Source of the DNA: Kitagawia praeruptora
Lineage: Eukaryota; Streptophyta; Magnoliopsida; Apiales; Apiaceae
Direction of reading: 5' to 3'
Length of the DNA: 64,000 bases
Assembly: GCA_037693485.1 (NCBI GenBank)
Contig: CM075344.1
Coordinates: 92,229,001-92,293,000 of the forward strand
The first letter of the stretch is position 1. Every line of letters starts with the position of its first letter. Positions 23,623 through 36,546 of this stretch are shown here, one piece after another. Made by a program: the position numbers and the translations under genes. The notes beneath the pieces are model-generated. The model saw only the letters and a list, made by a program, of their open reading frames with translations, did no database searches and had not been told where the DNA came from.

Positions 23623-26600
23623 TTTTTCTGCTAATTAAAAAAATTTATATCACTGAGAAGCTATTACATTTCTAGGGGCATACCCCGCGAAATAAAAAAG
23701 CTAACCAAATGACACAGCAAGGAAATCTAGCTAAACTAGCTAAACTAGACTACTACAACCTTCCAACTACAAGAACACCAACTAAGGTCCACATAAACAA
23801 AACCGATCCAAACCACTAGGGACCTAGAAAAGAAGCATAACAAGCAATGGGTCCTTTTGGACCCACTTTTTAAAGGAAGAGCACGTAAACAATTTCTCCC
23901 TCACATAGGACTTAACATTCGAGATTAGAACAGTCGAAGGATGCTCCTGACCAACATTGTGTATTCTGAAATTCCTCTCCTTCCATATACTGTAGACACA
24001 TGTCGTTAGATAAACCCCCGAAATGGCTTTCAGCTTTGCATTTAGCGGACCCATGAAGAAATCCCCTTGCTGCCATTTAACCCAATCTGCATTGACCTGA
24101 AAGGGAATGACACTCTTTACAAGACCAAAGTATGGACAGGAGGTTAATATATGCCCAATCGATTCATCCTCAATTCTGCATAAAGGGCATAAAGGGTCTA
24201 CATCCATGCCAAAAAGAATCATACGGTCGCGAGTGAGTAAGCGATTTTTAACAGCAAGCCAAGTAATAAAGGAGCATTTTGGAATGTTGAAAGTATTCCA
24301 AACTAATTCACTCCATCCCACTGCATTGCCAACTTCCCGAATAGAAGACCAAATACTCGCAAGTTTAACTAATTTAGGTTGCAGCCCATTCCAGGTGATG
24401 CAGTCATTCCTGTGAATTTGGACTGTTCTAACCCTGCTTCGCAGCTGAATAACATCCATGTGGTTTGACCGTGGCAGGTTCCACACCCCATCATTGCAAT
24501 AGGTGCCAATACGCACCAGGCTAGATGATTCAGTATTAGAGATAACATATGGGGAGATAAGAGCCAAAGGTTTCTTGTTGGTCCAAGGGTCGTGCCAGAA
24601 AAGAAACTCAGAGTTCTGACCTACTTTCCAAGCAAGGAAGTCCATTGCATGGGCTCTCGCATTGAAAATCTTGCGGGCAATCCAACAGCAGCTATAAGGC
24701 ATTTTAGTAGTCCAGAAGGCTTTATTACGTAACAACACTTTATGAAACCAAGCAATCCAAAGTGAGTCAGCTGAGGGTTGGAGCAGGCGCCAAAGCTGGT
24801 GTAAAACAGCTGCATGGTTCCATTCAAAAAGATTTTTGATCCCCAACCCTCCTTCTGCCTTAGGTTTACAGTAGTCCTCCCACCCTACTTTGTAGTGACA
24901 CCTTCCAGATTCCTTGTAGAACCCTCCCCAAAGGAACTTAAAGAAAAGACTGTTAATCTTCTTTAAGATTGCCTTAGGCAGGAAGATATACATGCTCCAA
25001 TAGCCCACAATACTTGCCATGATGGCCTTGATCAACATTAACCGACCATCAAAGTTTAAGAATCTTACCATCCAGGAATCCACTCGACCACACAGCTTTG
25101 CCACCAAAGAGGAACAATCTCGACTGCTAAGTTTCCCAGTAATGAGCGGCAACCCTAGATAAGTGATAGGGAGGGAGCCTCTCTGGAAACCAGTGACCCT
25201 AAGAATATCCCCCATTATCCTGTCACAAACATTAGCAAAGAAACAAAGAGACTTTCCTTGACTGGGAACTAGGTTGGAACAGCTCGAGAACAGTTTGACT
25301 CCTTCCATAAGCCTAGTCACAGAGGATGCATCTCCATGACTAAACAAGAACACATCATCTGCAAAGATGATCTGATGCAGGTTCACCTCTTTAGTTCTCC
25401 AATGATATTTAAAATCCGTGCCCTCTGTAGATTTTCCCAAACACGCAGTGAGAGCTTCCATGGCCATAACGAAGAGGTAGGGGGAAATGGGGTCACCCTG
25501 TCTTAGGCCAGATTCACCTTTAAAGAAACCCTCCAAACTACCATTTAGCTTTATCGAGAACTTTGTGGAAGTGACACAAATTCTGACCCATTCAACAAAC
25601 TTTGAAGGAAAACCCATTCTAACAAGGACTTGGAAGATAAAGTTCCAGTTCAATGAGTCAAAAGCTTTATGAATATCAAGCTTGATAGCACAGCGGGGTT
25701 GACCTGGGTTCCTATCATAACCCTTGCATAAGGCCTGAGCCAAGAAGATGTTGTCACCAATTGATCTACTGGCTACAAAAGCCGACTGATGCACTGAGAT
25801 TAAAGATGGCATAACCGCTTTGAGTATAGAAGCAATCATCTTGGAGATGCATTTATAGAGAACATTGCAACAAGAGATTGGACGAAAGTGTTGCATCTGC
25901 GTAGGGTTAGCGTGCTTTGGCACCAAACAAATAGAAGCTGCATTTATGATTTTAGGCATTACAAGAGAGTCAAAGAAGTAAAGAATACCTTTAGTAACAT
26001 CATTACCAACAATGTGCCAAGTAGCCAAATAGAATTCCACAGAAAACCCATCAGGGCCTGGACTCTTATTTTTGCCCATCTTCTTTGAAGTTCAAAGAAC
26101 ATCACTCTCCCCAAAAGGCTGGGTTATAGTGCTAGCCTGAATCTCAGTCAGCTTTGGCAAAGGTATATCCTCAGGGAGTTGCTCTACATCACTTCTTTGA
26201 CCAAGCAGGTTTTTGTAGTAGTTCACAGCTACCGAAGCCATGTCCTCATGAGTAGTTACCAAATCACCAGAGGGAGTCATAAGTGAAAGAACCTTGTTCA
26301 TATTCCATCTTCCTCTGCAAGCATTGAAAAAGTACTTGTTGTTGTTGTCCCCATTCTTGAGCCAGTGTACCCTAGACTTTTGCTTCAGAAAGCACTCCTC
26401 TTTAGAAAGAGCCTGGGAGTAGGCATCAATTAACCTTTTCTCTTCCTCAAATTGGGCATGGGTCGGAGACACCGGCAACCCTTTTGGGAAAAGCAACAGC
26501 TGGGCCCGGGTATCATCGACCACCTGATGCAGATTCCCCCTGGTTCTATTTAAATCTTTGATGGCTAGTTTTACCCTTTTAAACTTGGAAGTGAGCACAA

Positions 26601-26882
26601 ACCAAGGGTCTCCTATCACTGGGTCAGCCCACTCATTTTCAACTAAAGGGAGAAAAGCAGGGTCATCAATGAGATGATTAAAGAACTGGAAAGACGCTCT
26701 AACTTCTCTCTAGAAATCCTAGTTAGCCGCCATTAATATTTAACCCAGATCCTCTTACACACATTCTTCAGCATTTAAGACTATATTCCCTTCATTTAAT
26801 CCACTTTCTCTCTTCTCTTAAACCTAAACACTATATTTCTTATATATATATTACTTATTATCTGCTCGTCTCTAGTGTTCTT

Positions 26883-28763
26883 ATGGTAAGTCAAGATTCA
26901 AATTGTGATTCTGAGTCGGGGTTGCCAGGGTATATGCAGGACATGGATGATGACAAGTTTAAGGAGATTCTTGCTCGTAGAGAGGTTGAGGATTTCCCGA
27001 TCCTGATGGTGGAGGAAATGGTGGACCCTAATTCCTCGGGGGAAGTAGGTAGTGAAACAAGGAAAGAATCTTCTGAGGAGAAAGGTATTGGGCTAACGAA
27101 GGACTCTTCTGATGATGAAGAAGTGTACCATGAAAATGTAAAAGATGCAATAGAGAGGGATACTATTAGCCGTGTGGCAGCGGCGGTGTCTGCTACTAAT
27201 AAGAATGATAGGGATGAGCTTTTTAAGCTTAGATTGAAAATGATGGAGGTCGGTGCTTATCTTGAAGCTAATGGACTCTCATTGGCAGCAATGGAGAAGG
27301 GAAACCTTAAGGCGCAGGAGGACTTTAATGTGGGTGTGACTAGCCCCTTTACCGTCATCACTGGTCGGGATGAGTTTGGATTGCCTATTTTCTCGTCTCA
27401 AAAGGAAGGGGGGAAAAGTACGGTGACTAATGCTAATGCTTTGAAGAACTCAGGAGGAGGTACACGAGAGGTGGATGGGAATGATTCACCTGGACTAAAG
27501 AGTATTCTTAAAAATAAGAGCGTCTCGATAGGAGAAACTTCGGGAGTTGATAAAGCCTCAAATGGGGGAGTGAGTCGTGAGGAGAATAAGGAGAGTAAGG
27601 AAGGGGAGAAAAAATCCTGGTCCTCGGTGTTAAAAGATGCTCCGAAATCTATGAAAGGTGTTACTTTTGAGTATGTTCCTCCCCCGGAAGGAGCCACTAT
27701 GGTTGACCCACCTCTGGAGGTATTGCAAAGAGGGGCGGAAAAGTTCAAATGTTGTGTGGTTGGGAAATTCACAAAAGCATCCCTTACTTTTAGAAGGGTG
27801 AAGGAAATTGCACAGTTAGTATGGAAAAGAGGCCTCATGTCTGTTGCGCAGAGAAACGAAACAACCTATATCTTTAAATTTAGTTCCATGAATGACAAAA
27901 ATGCTGCCCTCTCTAAGGGTACGTGGTACTTTGATCAGAGGCCGATGGTGGTCACTGACTAGGGTTTTTCGTGTGGTGAATCTCCTATTTCCTCTATGCC
28001 TTTATGGGTCAAATTTAGCAACTTGCCTGATTGCTATTGGACTCAAGAGGGGTTGAGTCGAATTGCTAGCTTAATTGGTATTCCCCTGGGGGCGGATGCC
28101 CTCACTTCTGAACTTGAAATTTTGCCTTTTGCTAAGATGTGCGTCCAATACAAGGTGGGTGACCCGCTACCTACTACTATTCCTGTGGTTGATATTGATA
28201 AGTCTACAGTGGAGGTGAAAGTCTCGTATTTCAACAAGCCTTTGTTTTGTACTCACTGCAAATCCTTGGGTCATGTTTTAAATATTTGTCCTGTGGCTAT
28301 TAAAGAATGGACTCAAAAGTCTCATTCTAAGGTGGCGAACGGTGAGAAGAAAGGAGGGGAGACAAGGGGGGATCACCCTGTGGAGGAAGGGGAAAAGGTT
28401 GGTTCTAAGGGGAAAGAAGTTCAGCTGGATTCTGGTGGTGAAAGTGGGGATACCTCTAAAGGGCAGGAACATGTTGTGAATACGGATGTAAAGAATATGG
28501 GAGTTACTGATGGGTCGGTGTCGCCAACCCCTCTTGGTACTTGTCAGAAGTAGGTTGTTGAGGAAGGTGAGGTCTGGACTGAGGTGAAGAATAAAAGGAA
28601 ACCCGTTGCCTCCCCCAGTCTTTCGACGGGCACCCCGTCACCATAGAGTTTCAAAAATGTGGTGGTGGATGAGGTTGATCGTAAGAAGAATAAAAAGAGA
28701 GGTGTGTCTAACGGAATCAAGAGGGCAAAGTGGGGGTCTGGGGGCCCTCCTTCGAGATCTTAG
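26883..28763 (+). pseudogene. LINE D ORF1, three in-frame TAG codons
   Basis: The frame is 627 codons from the ATG at 26883 to TAG 28761-28763, with TAG at 27960, 28551 and near 28644. The order is an acidic N-terminus (SGLPGYMQDMDDDKF), a probable helical region, FTVITGRDEFGLPIF, a DUF4283-like core (FKCCVVGKFTKASLTFRRVK, then GTWYFDQRP), PLWVKFSNLPDCYWTQ and a zinc knuckle CTHCKSLGHVLNIC. The first TAG stands where B has TGG, and the third where C has CAG. Expected role: binding element RNA. ORF2 starts 10 bases downstream. Confidence 0.92.
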
Positions 28764-28773
28764 CTCAGTTTCA

Positions 28774-31700
28774 ATGACTGTTTTTTGTTCTTACAACGTC
28801 CGTGGCCTTAACAATAAAGTTGATTTTGTCAAGGACTTCATTTTGTCAAAGAAGCTATCCTTGATTAGCATTTTGGAAACTCATGTGCAAAAGGACGTTG
28901 CTAAGATTATCTCTAAGTAGATTCACCCGCATTTTAAATGGTGTTTTAACTATGAGCACCATTCGGGTGGCCGAATATGGCTTGGGTGGAACCCAGATTT
29001 TTGGAAAGTCACGGCCATTGCTTCTACAGCTCAGCATATTACTTGCTTGATCTCCTCTATCCTATCGAATTTCAGTTTTGTTGCCTCGTTTGTTTATGCT
29101 TTTAATGGTGATCTAGAGAGAAGAAGCTTGTGGTCGGACCTAGCTAGTGTCTCCAGGAGCCTTGTAAACGAGGCATGGGTTATTAGTGGGGATTTCAACA
29201 CTTGTCTCCGTCTTGAGGAGAAGCAAGGGGGAAATTGCAATTGGACTAGTGATATGACAGATTTTAAGGATTTTATCCTAACTCTGGGCATCACCGATCT
29301 TCGTAGTGTCGGGAACCTTATGACATGGTGGGATTGTAACATCCACAATCCAAAGTTCAGGAAACTGGATCGGGTTCTGGTTAATGCGGAATGGCACAAC
29401 TTATTCCCATGCTCCTTTACTGATTTCTTGCCTAGAGGTCTCTCGGACCACTGCCCAGCTTTTACATCGCTGAGGTTTGATCGTCCTAAGGTATCTAAGC
29501 CCTTCCAATTTTTCAACTTTTTAATTGATAACCCTGATTTTCTCCCAGGGGTGGAGCAAGCTTGGGTTGATCCAATCATTGGGGACCCTTGGTTTGTCCT
29601 TATTGCAAAGCTCAAGCGTACTAAGGTTGTGCTTAAGGGTTTGAACAGGTCTGTTGGTGACCTTCAGCTGAAGGTTTTGGACTCTCGTAATGCATTAATG
29701 CAGTTTCAGAAAGGCCTCCCCTCAGTTCCATCCCCTGATCAGTTTGAGGAAGAGTCTAAGCTTATGGATGAATATTCTAAGGCCTTACGCATGGAGGAAT
29801 GTTTCCGGAAGCAGAAGTCAGGGGTGAATTGGTTGAAAAATGGGGATAACAATAATAAGTATTTTTTTAATGCTTGTAGGGGTCGATGGAATGTCAATAA
29901 AGTGGTATCTCTAATAAACCAGGATGGGGAGGCAGTAACGGAGCACAAGGATATGGCTAGGGTGGCGGTTGATTATTATAAAAATTTGCTAGGCCATCGG
30001 GGTGAGGTGGAGCCTTTCCCTCAGAACATTGAACTTCCCTCTCTCACTGAGCATCAGGCTACTATTCTGAGCAATCCCTTTGGGGAAGCTGATGTTTTCA
30101 ACACATTGAAAAGAATGGCGAAAAACAAAAGCCCAGGATCGGATGGGTTCACGGTGGAGTTCTATTTAGCCACCTGGCATATTGTGGGGGCTGATGTAAC
30201 GAGAGGTATTCTCTACTTCTTTAACTCTTTGGTCATGCCTAGAATTGTCAATGCGGCATCCATTTGTCTGGTCCCAAAGCAGGACAACCCCGCCCAAATG
30301 CATCACTTTCGTCCTATATCTTGTTGCAATGTCATTTACAAGTGCATCTCCAAAATGTTAGCCCGTAGGCTTAAGTCAGTCATGCCTTTTCTGATCTCTC
30401 AGCATCAATCGGCTTTTGTAGCTGGGAGATCCATTGGTGACAATATTTTCTTAGCTCAGGCTCTTTGCAAAGGTTATAATCGCAATGATCGACATCCAAG
30501 GTGTGCTATAAAATTAGATATCCACAAAGCGTTCGACTCACTTAATTGGAGCTTTATTTTTGTGGTGTTGGAAAAGATGGGTTTTCCTCCTAAATTCGTT
30601 GATTGGATCAGGGTCTGTATTACTTCCACCATGTTCTCAGTGAAACTCAATGGAAGCTTGGAGGGTTTCTTCAAAGGGGAATCGGTTTTGAGGCAGGGTG
30701 ACCCTTTATCGCCTTACCTATTTGTAATGGCAATGGAAGTGTTTACTGCATGTTTAAATAAGTCAGTTGATGGCACAGACTTTAAATTTCATTGGAGAAC
30801 CAAGGAGGTAAACCTGCACCACATTATTTTTGCTGATAATGTCTTCCTCTTCAGCCATGGAGATTCCAACTCCGTTGCTAGGCTGATGGATGGGGTTAAC
30901 AGCTTTTCTAGGCTCTCAAATTTGATACCTAATCGTGATAAGTCATTATGTTTCTTCGCTAATGTGGGTTCTAATGTTGTTGAGGACATCTTAGAGGTGA
31001 CTGGTTTTCAAAAAGGTAATCTCCCTATAACCTACTTGGGTTTGCCCCTCATAACTGGTAAACTCAATAGCAGGGAATGCACTGCCTTGGTAGCCAAATT
31101 GTGCAGACGGATTGAAAGCTGGATGGCTCGCTTTCTCAACTTTGCTGGGCGTCTGTTGCTTATTAAAGCAGTAATGGCTAGTATTGTTGGCTATTGGAGT
31201 ATGTATATCTTTCTTCCAAAGGCTGTCCTTAAGAAGATTAATAGCTTGTTCTTCAAGTTTCTTTGGGGGGGATTCTACAAGGACTCGGAAAAGTGCCATT
31301 ACAAAGTAAAATTGGAGGATTGCTGTAAGCCTAAAGCCGAGGGTGGGTTGGGGATTAAAAATGTATTTGAATGGAACTAAGCTGCTATTCTGCATCAGCT
31401 ATGGCGCCTGCTCCAACCCACTTCTGATTCTCTCTGGATTGCCTGGTTCCACAGAGTTCTACTTCGTAGGGAAGCGTTCTGGACAGCAACAATGCCCTAT
31501 AGATGCTGTTGGATTGCTAGAAAAATCTTTAATGCTAGATCTCAAGCTCTGTCTTATGTTACATATAATGTTGGAGTTGCTTCTGGGTTTCTCTTTTGGC
31601 ATGACCCTTGGGCCAACAAGAAGCCATTAGCTCTCATTTCCCCCTCGGTGATTTCTACTGCAGAATCGACTAGTATGGCTCCTATTAACTCTTATCTGCA

Positions 31701-32370
31701 GGATGGGGCTTGGATGCTTCCTAATTCAAATAATATGGATGTTTTGGAGGTTAGAAGAAGGGCATCTCAAACTCAAATCCATAGCTGTGATAAGATCACC
31801 TGGGATGGACTTTAGCCAAATATGATTAAACTGTCATCAATTTGGGCATCCATTCGTGATACTGGGCAAGGGGTCAACTAGGTTGGCCTGGTTTGGAACT
31901 CTTTCAACATTCCGAAATGCTCCTTTATTTCGTGGCTAGCAATCAAAAACAGGTTGCTTACAAAGGACCGTATGATAACATTTGGCATGAGGGTTGATCC
32001 AAGGTGTGTCCTATGTAGCACAGACATGGAGTCTATAAGCCATTTGCTTACTACTTGTCCGTATTTTAACCTCCTAAGTAAGGTGGTGCCATACCGGCTA
32101 AATGATGACTGGGTAAGGTTGCAGCAAGGTGACTTCTTTCAATCCTCCATGTCAGAGCAGAAGAAGGTTATTGCAGGGGTGTACTTAACAACTTGCATAT
32201 ATAGTGTATGGAAGGAGCGAAATTTCAGAATCCATAATGCAGGTCCAGGACAAGCGACGCAAGTGCTTAGTCTAAAGGTCAATTGCCTTGTTAGAGAGAA
32301 GCTATTTTCTTGTTCTTCATTCCAGAAGTGGGTTCGAAAGGACCCATCCCTTGTTTTACTCCTTTACTGA
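28774..32370 (+). pseudogene. LINE D ORF2: endonuclease, reverse transcriptase, zf-RVT, four stops
   Basis: One frame of 1199 codons has stops at 28918 (TAG), 31378 (TAA), 31813 (TAG) and about 31879 (TAG). Endonuclease: FCSYNVRGLNNK, VISGDFNTC, RGLSDHCPAF. RT: KNKSPGSDGF, RPISCCNVIYKC, VLRQGDPLSPYLFV. The catalytic motif reads FADN instead of FADD, so an essential aspartate is lost. The zf-RVT part (CSFISWLAIKNRLLTKDR, CVLCSTDMESISHLL) is intact. The length is identical to B and C, showing no indels. Confidence 0.93.
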
Positions 32371-34468
32371 AAGGCCTAGTACTTAGTTCAGCTTGGTTGG
32401 TCATGTCGACCCTTTGTAGGTGTGCTTTGTAGGTGTTGTTTTGGGGTATGCCCCAGCTCTTCATGTAGCTCCATTTTGCTGAAATTTAATTTTTTAACTT
32501 AGCAAAAAAAAAGGCTTCTTTACTACCGGACGATTCAAACCTAGGTCAGTCAAAGCTGGGCTATGATCTGAGAGCCCTCTAGGCAAGAAATTTGTGAACA
32601 AACAGGGGAACACATTATGCCAGTGGGCATTCACCATAACCCTATCCAATTTCCTGTATTTCGGGTGATGAATGTTGCAATCCCACCAGGTGAGAACATT
32701 TCCGGTGCTTCGAAGATCAATAATACCCATAGCACGAACAAACTCTTTAGAGTCAGTCATATCAACCGTCCAATTTGTGTTGCCACCCTGCTTCTCCTCA
32801 GTGCGAAGGCAAGTATTAAGGTCACCTGAAATGGCCCAAGCTTCAGTAGACAATCTTCTTGAAAAATTCAATAAATCTGACCAAAGCAATCTCCTTTCTA
32901 TGTCATCATTAGACCCATAGACGAAGGAGACCAAAACATTGAGGTTATGCTGTAGCGAAGTGATGGAGCAGGTAATATGTTGTCCAGAAAAGGCTAGCTT
33001 CACCACCTTCCAAAAATCCGGGTTCCACCTCAGCCATATCCGGCCACCCGCATGGTGTTCATAGTTGAACAACCATTGAAACCTCGGGTTAATCTCCGAA
33101 GAGATAATCTTAGCAACGTCCTTATGCACATGCATCTCCAAAATACTAATCAAGGATAGTTTATTTGCATATATAAAATCCTTGACAAAATCAACCTTAT
33201 TGTTGAGGCCCCGGACGTTGTAAGAACAAAAAACAGTCATAAAAACTGAGTTAAGAATTAGAAGTGGGGCCCCCTGACCCCCACTTCACCTTTTTTAGCC
33301 CCTTAGACTTTGCCCTTTTGCTACCTTGTTTTCGGGATGCTTCACCTTTACGAGCTACTTCATCCACTATTACATTCTTGAAACTTTGCGGAGAAGGAGT
33401 TCCAGTAGACACACTAGGAGAGTTTACTGGCTTCCTCTTTTTTACCTCAGTCCAACCACCCCCATCTTCGTGAGGGGTCTCTTCCACAACTGGGCCACAA
33501 GTTCCTTGCTTTGCGATAGGTGTGAGGTAGTCAAGCTTACTCTCTGCCCCCTTTTCATCATCTCCCCCAAACCCAGTAATTTCACCTTCCTCCAACACCA
33601 CTTCTTTGCCCTTTAACCCCGCCTCCACCTCTTGACTTTGCGTACTTTCCTTCACCCCTGCCTCAGAGTGAGCATCCACTGTTTTGCTCTTAGTATTCTC
33701 CTTTCCATTTGCCTCTACTTTTGCACCCTTACCCTCATTACCCTGTCTTCTTGCCCAGTCCCTAGGAGCCAACGGGCATACATTGATTAGGTGCCCCATA
33801 GAGTTGCAATGGGAACACAATAAGGGCTTGTTGAAATAAGAAACTTTGACCTCCACTCCAGCTTTATCAAAATCCACCACAGGTATAGTGCTAGGGAGCG
33901 GATCACCAACTTTGTATTGGACACACATTTTAGCAAAAGACAGGATCTCCAACTGCGAAGTAAGAGTATCAGCACCCAAAGGTACACTAATGAAACTCGC
34001 AATTCGATTCAACCCTTCTTGTGTCCAGTAACAGTCAGGCAGATTGCTAAATTTGACCCATAAAGGCATAGACAAAACAGTAGTTCCTCCCCCAGAACAG
34101 CCCCAATCCGTAACAACAAGAGGGCGTTGATCAAAGTACCAGGTGCCTTTTGAGAGGGCAGCATTCTTGTCATTAAAAGAGCAAAATTTGAAAATGTAGG
34201 TTGACTCATTTCGTTAAAAAAACAGCGTCAAGCCCCTTCTTCCAAATTAGCTGCGCAATCTCCTTCACACGTCTGAACGGCAATGTGGCTTTTGTGAATT
34301 TACCCACAATACAGCACTTGTATTTATCAACTCCCTTTTGCAACACCTCACAAGGTGGTTCAACCATGGTGGCCCCTGCCGAAGGGGGAACATACTCAAA
34401 GGTAATGCCTTTCAAAGGGCCCGGAGCAGTTTTCAACACCGAAGTCCAAGACTTCTGAGAAAACAAAA

Positions 34469-34677
34469 ATGAGAGTCCTAGAGAGAGAAGCTCCTCCTTC
34501 TTTCTAAAACACCCAAACCTAGCCGCCATTTTCTAAATCTTCAGATCTATTCTCTAAAACACTTTCCCCATCATTAACTCCTCATTCCCTTCATTTACTT
34601 CCACCTTCTCTTGTCCCCCAAACCTAAACACTATATTTCTTACTTACCCTTTTTGTTTTCTTTTTCGGTCAGTTCCC
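34469..34677 (+). promoter_or_regulatory. 5' leader of LINE B
   Basis: It begins ATGAGAGTCCTAGAGAGAGA and carries cctagccgccat, a CTT/TCC-rich stretch, then cctaaacactatatttctta before the ORF1 start at 34678. The leader of passenger elements has the same layout. An internal promoter role is inferred. Confidence 0.5.
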
Positions 34678-36539
34678 ATGGTGAGTCAAGGTTCTAATTG
34701 TGACTCCGAATCTGGTTTACCTGGCTATATGCAGGATATGGAGGATGATAAGTTTCAGGAAATGCTTGCAAGAAGAGAAGTGGAGGACTTTCCAGCCCTA
34801 GTTGTGCCTTCCACCCTTCAGGGAGGTACCTCAACTGAAAAGATATGTGAGACAACCTCAGATGAGGAGGAAGCTTCATATGAGACTGCTAGAGATGCGA
34901 TAGAGAGAGAAACGATACACATGGTAGCAAAGGGTGTGGCTGCGAACAATAAGTATGAGAGAGAGGACCTCATAAAGCTACGCAACCAAATGATGGATAT
35001 CCATAGTTTCCTTGCTAAGAAGGGTTTTTCGGTGAGTGAAGTTGAGAAAGAAATCTTGAAGGATAAGGAGAGTTTTAATGCAGGGTTAGTAAGCCCAGTG
35101 CGTTTCATTGATGGTAGGGATGAGATGGGTCTTCCCATATTCACTAGCAAGGAAGTACCTAAGAGCACGGTTGCCAGTGAGAAGGGGGTGGGAGCTGTTA
35201 AAGGAATTCTAAAAAATGCCCCACCTGGGGGTTTGGAAAGGGGTGAAAGCTCGAAGGGTAAACAGGAAACAGACAAACAGGAACCTCTTACAGATAAAGT
35301 AAGCAAGGAGAACACCAAAAATGGGGAGAAGGATGAGAAGACTGAAATGGGGTCAAAAGGTGCAAAGTCCTGGTCTTCAGTCTTAAGAGCGGCCCCGGGC
35401 CCTGTCAAGGAAGTGAAATTTGATTACGTGCCTCCATCGGAAGGATCAGATGTTTTATCCCCCCCAGAGGATGTCCTCAAGAAAGGTGCGGAAAAATTCA
35501 AATGTTGCATTGTGGGTAAATTTACAAAAGGGACTCTACCGTTTAAGAGAGTTAAGGAGGTGGCTTTTTCCGCCTGGAGGAGAGGCCTCACCATGGTCTC
35601 TCAGCGTAATGAGTCTACCTATGTCTTCAGGTTCAACTCTTCCAATGAAAAGAATGCGGTTCTAAGCAAAGGTACGTGGTACTTTGATAAAAGGCCCCTG
35701 GTATTAACTGATTGGGGTTTCAACGAGCGCTCAGAATCTGTTACTTCAATGCCGTTATGGGTTAAGCTAGCCAATCTTCCAGATTGCTACTGGACACAGG
35801 AGGGACTGGGCCGTGTTGCTAGTGCCATTGGAAAGCCCCTAGGGGCAGACGCCCTTACATCTGAGCTAGAAATTCTTCCATTCGCAAAAATGTGCGTGCA
35901 GTATGAAGTGGGGGATCCTTTACCACCAACCCTCAAAGTGGTGGACCTGGACGGTTCCATAGTTGAGGTTAAAGTCTCATACATTAATAAGCCAATGGTG
36001 TGCAGCCACTGTAAATCTCTTGGCCACACCATTAGTGTTTGCCCGGTGGCTTCTAGACAATGGGCGGCAGGGGGTCAATCCATACTAAAGGGGCTGCATC
36101 TGGCCATAATGACAAAGGAAAAGATAAAGTAGATGAAAGTGGTAAGGTAAATGAAGGTCACCAAAAGAAGGTGGTGGTGGAGCTAAAAGAAGATGTTTTA
36201 GAGGCGGAAACAAGTCAAAAGAAGGTGGTGGTGGAGCTGAAGGAAGGGGTTTTAGAGAAGGAAGCAAGCCACATGACCACTTCAGTTGGGGACAAGCAAA
36301 CTACCAACCTCCAAGTAGATGCAAAAGAAGGGGATGTTGACAATGAGTGGACGGAGGTTCGTTCTAAACGAAAGCCAGTGACATCGCCAAGTATATCTCC
36401 GGAAGTCTCCAATCTTCAGCCGTTTCAGAACATTGTGGTTGATGAAGTAGCAATGAAACATGGCTCGAGAACTCCAAAGCCATACAAGAATGTAAAAAGA
36501 GGGGGTAGGGGGGGTCGTACCCCTTCCTCTAGGTCATAA
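34678..36539 (+). pseudogene. LINE B ORF1 (DUF4283-like, zinc knuckle), one frameshift
   Basis: The frame 34678-36132 carries the acidic N-terminus, the helical segment, FIDGRDEMGLPIF, the DUF4283-like core and the zinc knuckle CSHCKSLGHTISVC. The rest, 36060-36539, is in another frame; the shift lies near the G run cagggggtc at 36067-36075. The C-terminal linker has a tandem repeat (KKVVVELKEDVLEAETSQ and a near copy), then TEVRSKRKPVTSPS and a basic, glycine-rich end. Expected role: binding element RNA. It ends seven bases before ORF2. Confidence 0.92.
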
Positions 36540-36546
36540 ATCTATT

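Larger units (their letters stand above)
26693..32512 (+). mobile_element. LINE D: L1-type retrotransposon inserted in LINE C
   Basis: D begins acgctctaacttctctctag and lacks the ATGAGAGTC box. The tail is diverged but keeps hairpin GGGGTATGCCCC at 32443-32454 and ends AGCAAAAAAAAA. The target read ctggaaaggcttc, so any TSD is at most aaag hidden in the poly(A). The frames contain seven stops but no frameshift, so decay has been by substitution. Confidence 0.9.
23824..33240 (-). pseudogene. LINE C ORF2: endonuclease, reverse transcriptase, zf-RVT
   Basis: The parts 33240-32514 and 26693-23824 join to 3597 bases (1199 codons) with one internal TGA at 26092-26094. Endonuclease motifs: FCSYNVRGLNNK, AISGDLNTC, RGLSDHSPAL. 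RT motifs: KNKSPGPDGF, RPISCCNVLYKCISK, GLRQGDPISPYLFV and the catalytic FADD in IIFADDVFLFSHGD. The zf-RVT region (CSFITWLAVKNRLLTRDR, then CPLCRIEDESIGHIL) is near the C-terminus. This enzyme nicks the target and copies element RNA. I see no RNase H domain. The single nonsense codon and the D insertion inactivate it. Confidence 0.93.

Noticed and set aside
27960..28551. Programmed TAG readthrough in LINE D
   Set aside because: B and C have sense codons at comparable places, and D has seven stops and a mutated RT site. Decay is simpler.
36060..36132. Programmed frameshift in LINE B ORF1
   Set aside because: D ORF1 runs through in one frame at this position. The shift in B lies at a G run and looks like a simple indel.
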